Origin: Castellaniella sp.
GTDB taxonomy: Bacteria > Pseudomonadota > Gammaproteobacteria > Burkholderiales > Burkholderiaceae_B
Reading direction: 5' to 3'
Assembly: GCF_034675845.1 (NCBI RefSeq)
Contig: NZ_JAUCCU010000001.1
Location: forward strand, 558,001-622,000
Length of the DNA: 64,000 bases
Shown here: piece by piece, positions 8,797 to 17,811 of the stretch
Numbering within the stretch: position 1 is the first letter of the stretch
Layout: every line of letters starts with the position of its first letter
Program-made: the position numbers and the translations under genes
Notes under the pieces: model-generated
Told to the model about the DNA's origin: nothing
The model's database searches: none
The model's input: the letters and a program-made list of their open reading frames with translations, nothing else

Positions 8797-10004
8797 CGAA
8801 TTTCCTCCAGACGGCGTGGCCGGTAGGTTTCCCAGGCATTGCAACCTGGGCACTGCCAATAGTAACGGCGGGCCTCGAAGCCACATTGGCTGCAAGCATA
8901 GCGGTCCAGTCGTTGGGTGTGTTTGTGGATAAGACTGCGCAGCAACCCAAGATCAGCCCCTGGAACAATGGACTGGCGGGCAGAAGGGCCCGCATCCTGG
9001 GTAAGCTCGACCTCGAGGAGACGATCCAGCCCCAGCAGCGAAGGATGGGCCTGCAGCGCCTGGCGGCCATAGGCCCAGGCGGGATCGGCCCCCTGCTGAG
9101 CCCGCAAGGCGCGGAACACCACATTGAAAAGATCCAGCGTGGGTAACTGCTGGTATTGGGCCTGCAACACAGCCAAGCCATCAGCGGCCCGTCCCAGCGC
9201 CACGTAGCAGTCCAGCAAGGACTGGGCAACCAGGCCAGCATATTCCGGCGCGATCTTCAGCACATCCAGCAACTGCAGGCGCTGGGCATCCAGATCGCCC
9301 GATTGAGCAGCCAGTTGGGCACGCAGCAGGCGAATCCGCGTCTCGGCGGCAGGCGTGGCGCCATTCTGGCGTGCGGCGTTCTCCGCCGCATCCAGGGCTG
9401 CAGCCACGGCCTGGACATCCACGGAACTGGCGGCCAGCATGGCCTGGGCTCTTTCGCAATGATAGTGACACAGCTGCGGCACGGCCTCGTCGGCACGCCC
9501 ATGCAGTTGCTGAACTGTCTCGATGGCGCGCAGCCAATCGTGCTCGGATTCGTAAATCCGGATCAGGGCACGAATGGCCTCCTGGGCATGCCGGGTATGC
9601 ACAATGGCCTGGAACCCTTGTTCAGCGCGATCCAGCATACCCGCCTTAAAAAAGTCCTGGGCCAGGGCCAATTGGGCGTTTTCGCGGTCGGTCTGCGGCA
9701 AATCCTGGCGCGAGAGCAAGCTTTGATGGACTCGGATAGCGCGCTCGATTTCGCCGCGACGGCGAAATAGGCTGCCCAGGGCGAAATGCAGCTCGGTGGT
9801 TTCGGGGTCCAGCTTGGCGACCTCGATGAATGCATCAATGGCGCGGTCGGGTTCCTCGTTGAGCAGGAAATTCAGGCCTTTGAAGTAGGAATCCGGCAAG
9901 GCCCTGGTTTCGGACAGCATCTGCCTGAAATCAAAACGGGCTGCAATCCAGCCCAGGCCAAAAAGCACGGGAACAAAGATCAGCCACCAAGTTTCGAAGT
10001 CCAC
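8793..10004 (-). CDS. lapB: Lipopolysaccharide assembly protein B (YciM)
   Basis: Inner-membrane TPR protein that regulates LpxC turnover and couples LPS synthesis to export. The start is a GTG at 10004 (ATGGGGATACCGTG context), giving VDFETWWLIFVPVLFGLGWIAARFD: one N-terminal membrane helix followed by cytoplasmic TPR repeats (residues about 50-350). The C-terminal rubredoxin-like metal site is visible as CSQCGFEARRYYWQCPGC. 403 aa, close to E. coli LapB. It overlaps hldA at its 3' end. Confidence 0.93.
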   Translation of the reverse strand: MDFETWWLIFVPVLFGLGWIAARFDFRQMLSETRALPDSYFKGLNFLLNEEPDRAIDAFIEVAKLDPETTELHFALGSLFRRRGEIERAIRVHQSLLSRQDLPQTDRENAQLALAQDFFKAGMLDRAEQGFQAIVHTRHAQEAIRALIRIYESEHDWLRAIETVQQLHGRADEAVPQLCHYHCERAQAMLAASSVDVQAVAAALDAAENAARQNGATPAAETRIRLLRAQLAAQSGDLDAQRLQLLDVLKIAPEYAGLVAQSLLDCYVALGRAADGLAVLQAQYQQLPTLDLFNVVFRALRAQQGADPAWAYGRQALQAHPSLLGLDRLLEVELTQDAGPSARQSIVPGADLGLLRSLIHKHTQRLDRYACSQCGFEARRYYWQCPGCNAWETYRPRRLEEIR

Positions 10005-10014
10005 GGTATCCCCA

Positions 10015-10338
10015 TTACAGCGGCGCCAAAGGCGCCACGGTTTCAGGGATGACGGGGCCGGAGGCGGAATGAGGATGAGCCAGCGCATCCTGGGCACGCG
10101 ACAGTTCCCGACGCAAGCGGTTGATTTCGCGGCGGCGGCGCAATACAGCGGACACGGCCAGCAGCAGGCCAAAGACGGCCCCCAGCACAAAAGCCACCAG
10201 CATGACGACAATCAGGGGGACTTGTTGCAGCACATGATCCGCAAAAAAGCCGACATCGACCGGCGCTGTGTTTTTCAAGGCGAAGAGCAGCACAATGATG
10301 AAAATCACCAAACGCAGCAACCAGATCAAATAGCGCAT
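10015..10338 (-). CDS. lapA: Lipopolysaccharide assembly protein A-like (YciS)
   Basis: Small inner-membrane protein (107 aa) with two hydrophobic helices (about residues 2-22 and 42-64), followed by a basic coiled coil RRREINRLRRELSRAQ. LapA acts with LapB in LPS assembly. The ATG at 10338 gives the typical MRYLIWLLRLVIFIIVLLFALKNT start. It is immediately upstream of lapB and downstream of the ihfB terminator, so lapAB probably has its own promoter between 10339 and 10427. Confidence 0.9.
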   Translation of the reverse strand: MRYLIWLLRLVIFIIVLLFALKNTAPVDVGFFADHVLQQVPLIVVMLVAFVLGAVFGLLLAVSAVLRRRREINRLRRELSRAQDALAHPHSASGPVIPETVAPLAPL

Positions 10339-10427
10339 ATGCCAAGCTCCTAGGGGGAATACCAATATTGTAAGGGGAAAACCTTGCGACAGCCCCGATC
10401 CCTGCCTCGCAGGCGGCGCCAAACAGC

Positions 10428-10450
10428 AAAAAGGCGGCCCGAAGGCCGCC
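10428..10450 (-). terminator. Rho-independent terminator after ihfB
   Basis: On the minus strand a GGCGGCC stem, TTCG tetraloop and GGCCGCC stem are followed directly by five T residues. It lies about 50 bp after the ihfB stop and ends the rpsA-ihfB transcript before lapA. Confidence 0.88.
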
Positions 10451-10500
10451 CCGAATCATTCCTTATCCAACTGCCTGAACCAGGCAACCGGATAGGGCCG

Positions 10501-10860
10501 TCATTCGTTAAAGTACTGCATCTGATACAAGTCAGCCACGGTGGCCGGTCCGTCGGAGTCGGCGGCAGCCGACCCCTGATCCACGCGTTCGCGCAGTTCC
10601 TTGCCCGGCTTGAAGTGCGGCACCAGTTTTGCTGGCACCATCACGGTCTCGCCGGATTTCGGATTGCGCCCTATGCGTGGCTGGCGTTGTGACAGCGAAA
10701 AACTGCCAAAGCCACGGATCTCGATGCGTTGGCCCTGCGCCAGAGCGTCAGCCATTGCATCAAGAACCGTCTTGACCGCCAGATCCATGTCGCGCAGCGC
10801 CAGTTGTGGGTGGCGCCCCGCAAGCACAGCAATCAGCTCGGACTTGGTCAGGCCAGGCAT
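10501..10860 (-). CDS. ihfB: Integration host factor beta subunit
   Basis: Nucleoid-associated, DNA-bending protein, 119 aa. The HU/IHF fold is complete, including the beta-arm segment RQPRIGRNPKSGETVMVPAK and the N-terminal helices (MPGLTKSELIAVLA). A C-terminal tail of about 25 residues beyond E. coli IhfB is common in Burkholderiales. The start overlaps the rpsA stop by one base (TGATG), so the two are translationally coupled as in many proteobacteria. Confidence 0.96.
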   Translation of the reverse strand: MPGLTKSELIAVLAGRHPQLALRDMDLAVKTVLDAMADALAQGQRIEIRGFGSFSLSQRQPRIGRNPKSGETVMVPAKLVPHFKPGKELRERVDQGSAAADSDGPATVADLYQMQYFNE

Positions 10861-12572
10861 CAGTTGTCGCGCTGCTCGTTCAGCTTGGCCTTGAGCAGGG
10901 CACCCAGATTGGTGGTGCCTGACGAGGCGCTGGCTTCAGTCATGCGCTGGATGGTGTCGGCGGTTTCGGCGTTATCGCGGGCCTTGACGGACAGCTGAAT
11001 GGAACGCGCCTTGCGATCGACGTTGATGATCATGGTTTCGACCTGATCGCCATCCTTCAGCACCGTGGTGGCGTCTTCGACACGACCAGCGGAGATTTCG
11101 GAAGCACGCAGATAGCCTTCGACATCCACTGACAGCGTAATGACCGCGCCCTTGGGCTCGACGGACTTGACGGTGCCGGTGAGGACAGCGCCCTTGTCGT
11201 AGGTGGCCACGAAGTTGTTGAACGGATCGCCATCGAGCTGTTTGACGCCCAGGGAGATGCGTTCCTTGTCGGTATCGATGCCCAACACCACGGCGTCGAT
11301 TTCGTCGCCCTTTTTGTAGTTGCGCACAGCTTCTTCGCCGGTTTCCGTCCAGGAAATATCGGACAGGTGAACCAGGCCATCGATGCCGCCGGGCAGACCG
11401 ACGAACACACCAAAGTCGGTGATGGACTTGATCGCGCCGTGGACCTTATCGCCACGCTTGAAGTTGGCGGCAAAGTCTTCCCAAGGATTCGGGCGGCACT
11501 GCTTCATGCCCAACGAAATACGACGACGGTCTTCGTCGATTTCCAGGACCATGACTTCGACTTCTTCGCCCAGCGTGACGACCTTGCGCGGATCGACGTT
11601 CTTGTTGGTCCAATCCATTTCGGAGACGTGCACCAAGCCTTCGATGCCGGCTTCGACTTCGACAAACGCACCGTAGTCGGTGAGGTTGGTGACCTTGCCG
11701 AACAGACGGGTACCCTGCGGGTAGCGACGGCCCAGACCGATCCAGGGATCTTCGCCCAGTTGTTTGACACCCAGCGAGACGCGCTGTTTTTCCTGGTCGA
11801 ACTTCAGGACCTTGGCTTCGATTTCCTGGCCCACGGACAGGACTTCGGAAGGATGACGCACGCGACGCCATGCCATGTCGGTGATGTGCAGCAGACCATC
11901 GATGCCACCCAGATCCACGAACGCGCCGTAGTCGGTGATGTTCTTGACGATACCCTTGATGACCACGCCTTCGTGCAGGTTCTCGAGGAGCTTTTCGCGC
12001 TCTTCGCCCATGCTGGCCTCAAGGACGGCACGACGCGACAAGACAACGTTGTTGCGCTTGCGATCAAGCTTGATGACCTTGAATTCGAGGGTCTTGCCTT
12101 CGTAGGGGGTGGTGTCCTTGACGGGACGCAGGTCGACCAGGGAACCCGGCAGGAAGGCACGGATGCCGTTGGTCATGACGGTGAGACCACCCTTGACCTT
12201 GCCAGTGATGGTGCCGTTGACCAGTTCGCCGGATTCGAGGGCCTGTTCGAGTTGCAGCCAAGCCGACAGGCGTTTGGCGCGGTCGCGCGACAAGATGGTG
12301 TCGCCATAGCCGTTTTCCAGGGAATCGATGGCCACAGAGACAAAATCGCCGTCTTCGACTTCGAGTTCGCCCTGGTCATTGAGGAATTCCTCGAGGGGAA
12401 TGTAGGCTTCAGATTTCAGACCAGCATTGACGACGACGAAATTATGGTCGACGCGCACGACTTCGGCGGAGATGACCTCGCCGGAGCGCATGTTCTGATC
12501 CTTGATGCTGGCAGCAAACAGATCGGCAAAGCTTTCGCCGCCTAGGGCGGCTTCGTGGGTTAGGGTGGACAT
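10860..12572 (-). CDS. rpsA: 30S ribosomal protein S1
   Basis: Ribosomal protein that recruits mRNA to the 30S subunit. 570 aa with six S1 (OB-fold) repeats; repeats 3-6 show the recurrent pattern DYGAFV or DFGVFV followed by GLVHVSEMDW or GLVHLSDISW. Length and repeat number are those of gram-negative S1. It is preceded by cmk, the conserved cmk-rpsA-ihfB order. Confidence 0.98.
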   Translation of the reverse strand: MSTLTHEAALGGESFADLFAASIKDQNMRSGEVISAEVVRVDHNFVVVNAGLKSEAYIPLEEFLNDQGELEVEDGDFVSVAIDSLENGYGDTILSRDRAKRLSAWLQLEQALESGELVNGTITGKVKGGLTVMTNGIRAFLPGSLVDLRPVKDTTPYEGKTLEFKVIKLDRKRNNVVLSRRAVLEASMGEEREKLLENLHEGVVIKGIVKNITDYGAFVDLGGIDGLLHITDMAWRRVRHPSEVLSVGQEIEAKVLKFDQEKQRVSLGVKQLGEDPWIGLGRRYPQGTRLFGKVTNLTDYGAFVEVEAGIEGLVHVSEMDWTNKNVDPRKVVTLGEEVEVMVLEIDEDRRRISLGMKQCRPNPWEDFAANFKRGDKVHGAIKSITDFGVFVGLPGGIDGLVHLSDISWTETGEEAVRNYKKGDEIDAVVLGIDTDKERISLGVKQLDGDPFNNFVATYDKGAVLTGTVKSVEPKGAVITLSVDVEGYLRASEISAGRVEDATTVLKDGDQVETMIINVDRKARSIQLSVKARDNAETADTIQRMTEASASSGTTNLGALLKAKLNEQRDN

Positions 12573-12677
12573 GAAAGAGTATCCATAGGCCCAAAAGGGC
12601 TGACACGCCAGGACAGAACCCGGCGGAGTGAAGAAAAATCCTGCCAGATGGCAACCGACACAGCGGTTGTTATTGCA

Positions 12678-13370
12678 TCAAGCAGGTCCGCGTGCCGACC
12701 ACAGGGCCAGCACTTGCTGTACCACCTGATCCACCCCCAGATGGGATGAGTCGATGGTGACAGCATCATGCGCCGCGACTAGCGGTGCATGCACCCGACC
12801 CCGATCCCGGGCATCCCGGTCGCGAAGGTCACTTAAAAGGTCGTCTAGGTTAGCAGAAATACCCTTGTCGTTCAACTGTTTATAGCGCCTTTGGGCGCGC
12901 ACATCGACAGCCGCATCCAGAAATATCTTGAGGGGCGCATCCGGAAATACCACCGTTCCCATGTCGCGCCCATCGGCGACCAGTCCTGGAGCCAGTCGGA
13001 AATCCCGCTGACGCGCCAGCAAGGCCGCACGCACCGTCGGCCAGGCGGCCACCTGCGAGGCCAGATTGCCGATGCTTTCCTGACGGATTGTGTGCGTCAC
13101 GTCCTCGGCTTGAAACAGAACGGCCCCGGACTCAAAGCGCACATCCAACTGGCGTGCCAGGGCAGCCGCCTGGGACTCGTCATCGAGATCCGCACCTGAA
13201 CGTTGGACGGCCAGCGCCGTCAAGCGATACAAGGCACCGCTATCCAGGGCATGCCAGCCCAGATGGTCGGCCACACGCTGGGCAATCGTACCCTTGCCCG
13301 ATGCGGTCGGCCCATCAATCGTGATGACGGGCGCCAGATTGGGTGCCGTATCGGCAGACGAGGGATTCAT
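12678..13370 (-). CDS. cmk: Cytidylate kinase
   Basis: Phosphorylates CMP and dCMP with ATP. 230 aa from the ATG at 13370, which has GGAG 7 nt upstream; a TTG 4 codons earlier is less likely. The P-loop is DGPTASGKGTIAQRVA near residues 19-34, and the CMP-binding region includes VADGRDMGTVVFPDA. It lies 18 bp downstream of aroA. Confidence 0.96.
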   Translation of the reverse strand: MNPSSADTAPNLAPVITIDGPTASGKGTIAQRVADHLGWHALDSGALYRLTALAVQRSGADLDDESQAAALARQLDVRFESGAVLFQAEDVTHTIRQESIGNLASQVAAWPTVRAALLARQRDFRLAPGLVADGRDMGTVVFPDAPLKIFLDAAVDVRAQRRYKQLNDKGISANLDDLLSDLRDRDARDRGRVHAPLVAAHDAVTIDSSHLGVDQVVQQVLALWSARGPA

Positions 13371-13388
13371 ACAGGGCTCCAAGCGGGC

Positions 13389-14717
13389 TCAGGGCTGCAA
13401 CAGCCGCTGAAAATCAGCAAAATAATGGGGGTAAGTCTTGGCCACGCAGCCCGGGTCCAGGATGGTGACAGGCACGGGTCCAAAGGCCGCCAGCGAAAAA
13501 CACATGGCCATCCGATGGTCGTCGTAGGTGCCGATCTCGGCGCTGCGCCAATCACCAGCGGCCAGGGGATACACCGTCAGGCTATCCGCATCGGATTCCA
13601 CCCGAGCCCCCAGGCGGGAGAGCTCCGCATGCATGGCGGCAATCCGGTCGGTTTCCTTGACGCGCCAGCTGGCGATGTTGCGCAAGTGGCACGGACCATC
13701 GGCATACAGGGCCAGCACCGCCGCTGTCATGGCGGCATCGGGGATCAGATTGAAGTCCCGGTCAAAAGCCCGCAAGCGCGCTCCCCGGGCTACCTCGCAG
13801 CCCTGCACGACGAGCGCATTGGACTGATAATCCACCTGGGCGCCCATGTCCTGGATCACTTCGGCAAAGGCCAGATCCCCTTGGATGCTGTCGCGCCCCA
13901 CCCCCTGGATATGGATGGGGCCACCGGCAATGGCGCCCAAGCCCAGAAAATACGATGCGGACGATGCATCGCCCTCGACCTGATAAGCCCCTGGGCTCTG
14001 GTAGGATGCCTGCGCAGGAATCACAAAGCGCGTCCAGCCGTCGTCGCACTGCACTGCTACGCCAAAGCGGGCCATCAGGTTCAGAGTGATCTGGATATAG
14101 GGGCGGGAGATCAATGGACCATCCAGCTCAATCACGACATCCCGGCCCAGGCGGGCCGCCGCCACGGGCGCAGCCATCAGCAAGGCCGTCAGAAATTGGC
14201 TGGAGACGGAACCCCTGACCCGGATTGGCTGGTCCAACTGCAAATCACTGGGCCGCAAGGTCAGCGGTGGATAACCAGGCTGCTGATCGTAGTCCAACTG
14301 GCAACCCAGCATGCGCAGCGCATCGACCAGATCGCCAATGGGACGCTCGTGCATGCGCGGCACCCCCGAGAGGCGATAGTCTCCCCCCATCACCGCCAAG
14401 GCTGCCGTCAAAGGCCGAAATGCCGTCCCGGCATTGCCCAGAAACAAATCAGCCTGACGCACCGGCCAGACAGCAGCACCGGTAATGAGCCAGACACCTG
14501 GCCCCTCAGCCTGTATATCCACCCCCAGGGTCTGCAGGGCGGCAATCATGACACGGGTGTCGTCGGAGTCCAGCACGCCGGACAGCTCGGTCGTTCCACG
14601 CGCCAGCGCAGCCAGCAGCAAGGCCCGGTTCGAAATGCTTTTGGAGCCAGGCAAGGCCACCAGCCCACTGGCCTGCGTGGCCGGATTCAAGGTCAGGAAA
14701 GGAATGGATGAAGTCAT
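13389..14717 (-). CDS. aroA: 3-phosphoshikimate 1-carboxyvinyltransferase (EPSP synthase)
   Basis: Sixth step of the shikimate pathway, joining PEP and shikimate-3-phosphate. 442 aa. Both signatures are present: LFLGNAGTAFRPLTAAL near residue 93 and the later KETDRIAAMHAEL. The N-terminal LPGSKSISNRALLLAAL carries the substrate-binding Lys and Arg. The start overlaps the tyrA stop (ATGA). Confidence 0.97.
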   Translation of the reverse strand: MTSSIPFLTLNPATQASGLVALPGSKSISNRALLLAALARGTTELSGVLDSDDTRVMIAALQTLGVDIQAEGPGVWLITGAAVWPVRQADLFLGNAGTAFRPLTAALAVMGGDYRLSGVPRMHERPIGDLVDALRMLGCQLDYDQQPGYPPLTLRPSDLQLDQPIRVRGSVSSQFLTALLMAAPVAAARLGRDVVIELDGPLISRPYIQITLNLMARFGVAVQCDDGWTRFVIPAQASYQSPGAYQVEGDASSASYFLGLGAIAGGPIHIQGVGRDSIQGDLAFAEVIQDMGAQVDYQSNALVVQGCEVARGARLRAFDRDFNLIPDAAMTAAVLALYADGPCHLRNIASWRVKETDRIAAMHAELSRLGARVESDADSLTVYPLAAGDWRSAEIGTYDDHRMAMCFSLAAFGPVPVTILDPGCVAKTYPHYFADFQRLLQP

Positions 14718-15601
14718 GGCATGCGTCCACCCCAGAACCGCCGCGCCAAAGCCGACTGTTCAAGCAGGGTTTCAAGAGTTTCAGGATGGGATTCGTCCTG
14801 CAGCGCAATACGCCACTGCTGCAGAGTCTGTTCAAAATCGTCTAGTTCGTGCAGTACGGCCTGGCGGTTCGAGACAAAGATATCGCGCCAGACCTCGGGT
14901 GAGCCGGCGGCGATTCGGGTGAAGTCACGAAAACCAGTTCCCGCTAGATTCAGCCGGGTATCGGCATCTTCCGCATGCGCCACCTGGGCCATGAACACCG
15001 CCGCCAAAAAATGCGGCAAATGGCTGACACAAGCCAAGGCGCGGTCATGGGCAGCCGGGTCCATCAGCTGGACGCGGGCCCCGCACGCTTCCCAGACACG
15101 AATCAACCAATGCTGCACCGTCCCGGCAGTTTCGTCGAATGGCGTCAGGACAACCTTGCGGCCGTGATACAGCATGGGATCAGCTGCCTCGGGACCCGTC
15201 ATTTCAGAACCCGCAATCGGGTGCCCCGGCACAAACTGCGGGTAGCGATCACCCAGCGCCTGCCGGGCCAGCCGGGCCACATCCGCCTTGGTGCTGCCTG
15301 CATCGGTCACAACGGTGCCGGGTCGCAGAATCGGCGCCAGCGTCTGCAAAATACCCGCCATGGCCCCCACCGGGGTGGCCAGCAAAATCAGGTCGGCCTG
15401 GGCGGCAGCCTGGCGCAGATCGGCCACGGCATCGATCAAGCCCAGATCCTGGGCTTTTTGCAAAGCAAGCGGATGACGCCCTACCCCCAAAACCCGACCC
15501 ACCTGTCCAACGCGCTTCAGAGCGGCAGCAAATGAGCCACCAATCAGGCCCGTACCCACGACCGCCAGCACAGGCACCAGAGGCTCGGGCACAGACGTCA
15601 T
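14714..15601 (-). CDS. tyrA: Prephenate dehydrogenase
   Basis: NAD(P)-dependent oxidative decarboxylation of prephenate (or arogenate) in tyrosine synthesis. 295 aa, monofunctional with no chorismate mutase domain. The N-terminal Rossmann motif is VVGTGLIGGSFAAAL; conserved HPIAGSEMTGP is the substrate region. It overlaps hisC upstream and aroA downstream by 4 bp each. Confidence 0.95.
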   Translation of the reverse strand: MTSVPEPLVPVLAVVGTGLIGGSFAAALKRVGQVGRVLGVGRHPLALQKAQDLGLIDAVADLRQAAAQADLILLATPVGAMAGILQTLAPILRPGTVVTDAGSTKADVARLARQALGDRYPQFVPGHPIAGSEMTGPEAADPMLYHGRKVVLTPFDETAGTVQHWLIRVWEACGARVQLMDPAAHDRALACVSHLPHFLAAVFMAQVAHAEDADTRLNLAGTGFRDFTRIAAGSPEVWRDIFVSNRQAVLHELDDFEQTLQQWRIALQDESHPETLETLLEQSALARRFWGGRMP

Positions 15602-16710
15602 GGATGCAGAATGCTGGTCAAAGCCTGTACGAAACGGGTGTTTTCCTGGGGCAAGCCGATGGAAACGCGCAAATGCTGCGGCAAGCCATCACCAGCCACT
15701 GGCCGCACGATAATTCCCCGGCGCAATAATTCACCATTGATCCGGGCGGCATCGCCCACGTGCACCAAGACAAAATTGGTATGGCTGGGGACAAAATCCA
15801 GCTTCAATGCAATAAAGGCTTCCTGGAGCTGCTGGCGGCCCTGCCGGTTCAACGCATAAGTCTGAGCCAGAAAGTCCGTATCGGCCAAGGCCGTGCGGGC
15901 AGCCACCTGAGCCAGGGCATTGACATTGAAGGGCTGGCGCACCCGATTGAGCAGATCGGTCAGGCCAGGCTGCGCCAGGGCGTAACCCACGCGCAACCCC
16001 GCCAGACCATAGGCTTTGGAAAAGGTACGGGTCACGATGAGGTTGTCATATTGACGCACCCACTGTGCGCTATCAGCACGCTCTTCAGGGTCCAGATAGT
16101 CATCATAGGCCTCGTCCAGCAAGACCGTGACCTGATTGCCATGGCGATCTCGCACGGCCTGCAAAAAAGCCTGGATCTGGGCAGGCGGCACATGAGTGCC
16201 CGTCGGATTGTTGGGGTTGGCAATAAAGACCAGCCGGGTATCTTCGGCAATGGCATCCAGCATGGCCGGCAAGTCATGGCCGAAGTCCCGGGCAGGCACC
16301 TGGCAATGCCGGGCACCACGCGCCTGGGTGCTGAGGCGATACACCACAAAAGCATGCTGAGCGTAGACCGCCGAAGTGCCTTCGTCGAGCAAAGCCAGGG
16401 AAGCGAGTTCAAGCAAATCATTAGAGCCATTGCCCAAAGTGACCCAGTCGGCAGGCACACGATGGTGGGCAGCCAGATCAGCCTTCAGGTCAAACCCGTT
16501 GGGGTCCGGGTAGCGGCCCTGCAAGCTGGCTGCCGCCTGGCAAAGCGCATCGCGCACACGGCCGGAGCAACCCAGCGGGTTTTCATTGGAGGCAAGCTTG
16601 ATGATGTCAGCTGCATCCAGCCCATATTCGCGGGCCAGTTCTTCGATGGGTTTACCAGGTTGATAAGCAGCAATGGCCCGGACGTGCTCGGGCGCCAGAA
16701 GCGATGTCAT
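15598..16710 (-). CDS. hisC: Histidinol-phosphate/aromatic aminotransferase
   Basis: Class I PLP aminotransferase, 370 aa. The PLP lysine is in TRTFSKAYGLAGLRVGYA; NPNNPTGTHVP and DEAYDDYLD are the cofactor-binding segments. The second hisC copy of Burkholderiales sits in exactly this pheA-tyrA context, so aromatic amino acid transamination is as likely as histidine synthesis. It overlaps tyrA by 4 bp. Confidence 0.93.
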   Translation of the reverse strand: MTSLLAPEHVRAIAAYQPGKPIEELAREYGLDAADIIKLASNENPLGCSGRVRDALCQAAASLQGRYPDPNGFDLKADLAAHHRVPADWVTLGNGSNDLLELASLALLDEGTSAVYAQHAFVVYRLSTQARGARHCQVPARDFGHDLPAMLDAIAEDTRLVFIANPNNPTGTHVPPAQIQAFLQAVRDRHGNQVTVLLDEAYDDYLDPEERADSAQWVRQYDNLIVTRTFSKAYGLAGLRVGYALAQPGLTDLLNRVRQPFNVNALAQVAARTALADTDFLAQTYALNRQGRQQLQEAFIALKLDFVPSHTNFVLVHVGDAARINGELLRRGIIVRPVAGDGLPQHLRVSIGLPQENTRFVQALTSILHP

Positions 16711-16719
16711 GCGGATGCC

Positions 16720-17811
16720 TTATTGTCGAGGGTAGGAACCGAGAAGCTTGAAAAAAGCAACCTGTTGGCGCAGTTCTGCCAAGGCCTGCTGCACAGGTTC
16801 GTCTTGATGATGACCCAGGAGATCAACGTAAAAATAATATTCCCATTGCCCTGTACGGGCCGGCCGGGACTCCAGGCGAGTCATGGAAACCCCGTGGCGC
16901 GACAAGGGTGCCAGCATGTCGTAGACCGCACCTGAGCGATTGGGCACCGCCATGATCAGACTGGTCTTGTCACGCCCGGTAGGCCCGGAATCTCGTGCAC
17001 CGACTGCCAAAAACCGAGTCTGGTTCTGAGGATCGTCCTGAATGCCGCTGGTGACGGAACTTAAGCCCCAGGCCGCCGCAGCGGCGTCGCCGGCAATGGC
17101 GGCACAGGTGGGGTCTTCGGATGCCATGCGGGCGGCCTGCGCATTGCTGGCCACAGGCAGGCGTTCGAGCCCTGGGTGGTTGCGACTCAGCCAGGCCTGA
17201 CACTGCGCCAGTGCCTGGGGATGCCCCAGCACCCGCCGCACGCCCTCGAGCCCCCCGGTACGGGTCAGCAGGTTATGGTGGATGCGAATCGTGCGTTCGC
17301 CCAGGACCTTAAGGGAGGAATGCAATAGCAAGTCCAGGCTGCGGTTGACCGCACCTTCGGTGGAGTTCTCGACAGGCACCATGCCGACATCCGCCTGGGC
17401 TGCCTCGACCGAACGAAAGACTTCGTCGAAGGATTCGCAGCGCAGGCTGGTGATGGCCTGACCGAAATGCTCGTAGGCGGCCTGCTCGGAAAACGAACCC
17501 TGAGGCCCCAGGAAAGCAACCGTCAGGACGCTTTCCAGCCCTCGACAGGCGGAAATGATCTGCCCCCACACGGCAGCCACGGCGGGTTCAGGGATGGGAC
17601 CGCCATTGATGGTCTGCAAGCGCCGGATAATCTGTGCTTCGCGCTCGGGCTTCAGTACTGGCCCGCTGGCATCGAAACGCTTTTTAACGTCCCCTACCTG
17701 CAGAGCCGTCTGGGCACGCTGGTTGAGCAAGACCAGGATCTGCTCGTCCAGTGCATCGATTCGGTCGCGCAAAGGTTCGAGGCTGGCCTGGAGTCTGGAC
17801 TCATCAGCCAT
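16720..17811 (-). CDS. pheA: Bifunctional chorismate mutase/prephenate dehydratase
   Basis: Converts chorismate to prephenate and then phenylpyruvate. 363 aa from ATG 17811 (MADESRLQASLEPLRDRIDALD). Domains in order: AroQ-type chorismate mutase (residues 1-95), prephenate dehydratase (about 100-275, starting VAFLGPQGSFSEQAA), and a C-terminal ACT domain with the phenylalanine-binding ESRPARTGQWEYYFYVDL. It overlaps the 3' end of serC by 8 bp. Confidence 0.96.
   Translation of the reverse strand: MADESRLQASLEPLRDRIDALDEQILVLLNQRAQTALQVGDVKKRFDASGPVLKPEREAQIIRRLQTINGGPIPEPAVAAVWGQIISACRGLESVLTVAFLGPQGSFSEQAAYEHFGQAITSLRCESFDEVFRSVEAAQADVGMVPVENSTEGAVNRSLDLLLHSSLKVLGERTIRIHHNLLTRTGGLEGVRRVLGHPQALAQCQAWLSRNHPGLERLPVASNAQAARMASEDPTCAAIAGDAAAAAWGLSSVTSGIQDDPQNQTRFLAVGARDSGPTGRDKTSLIMAVPNRSGAVYDMLAPLSRHGVSMTRLESRPARTGQWEYYFYVDLLGHHQDEPVQQALAELRQQVAFFKLLGSYPRQ

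Noticed and set aside
11367..12545. 392-codon plus-strand ORF
   Set aside because: Antisense to rpsA; low-complexity, Asp/Phe-rich translation with no family.
13203..14711. 502-codon plus-strand ORF
   Set aside because: Antisense to aroA, no motifs.
15760..16935. 391-codon plus-strand ORF
   Set aside because: Antisense to hisC and the end of pheA.
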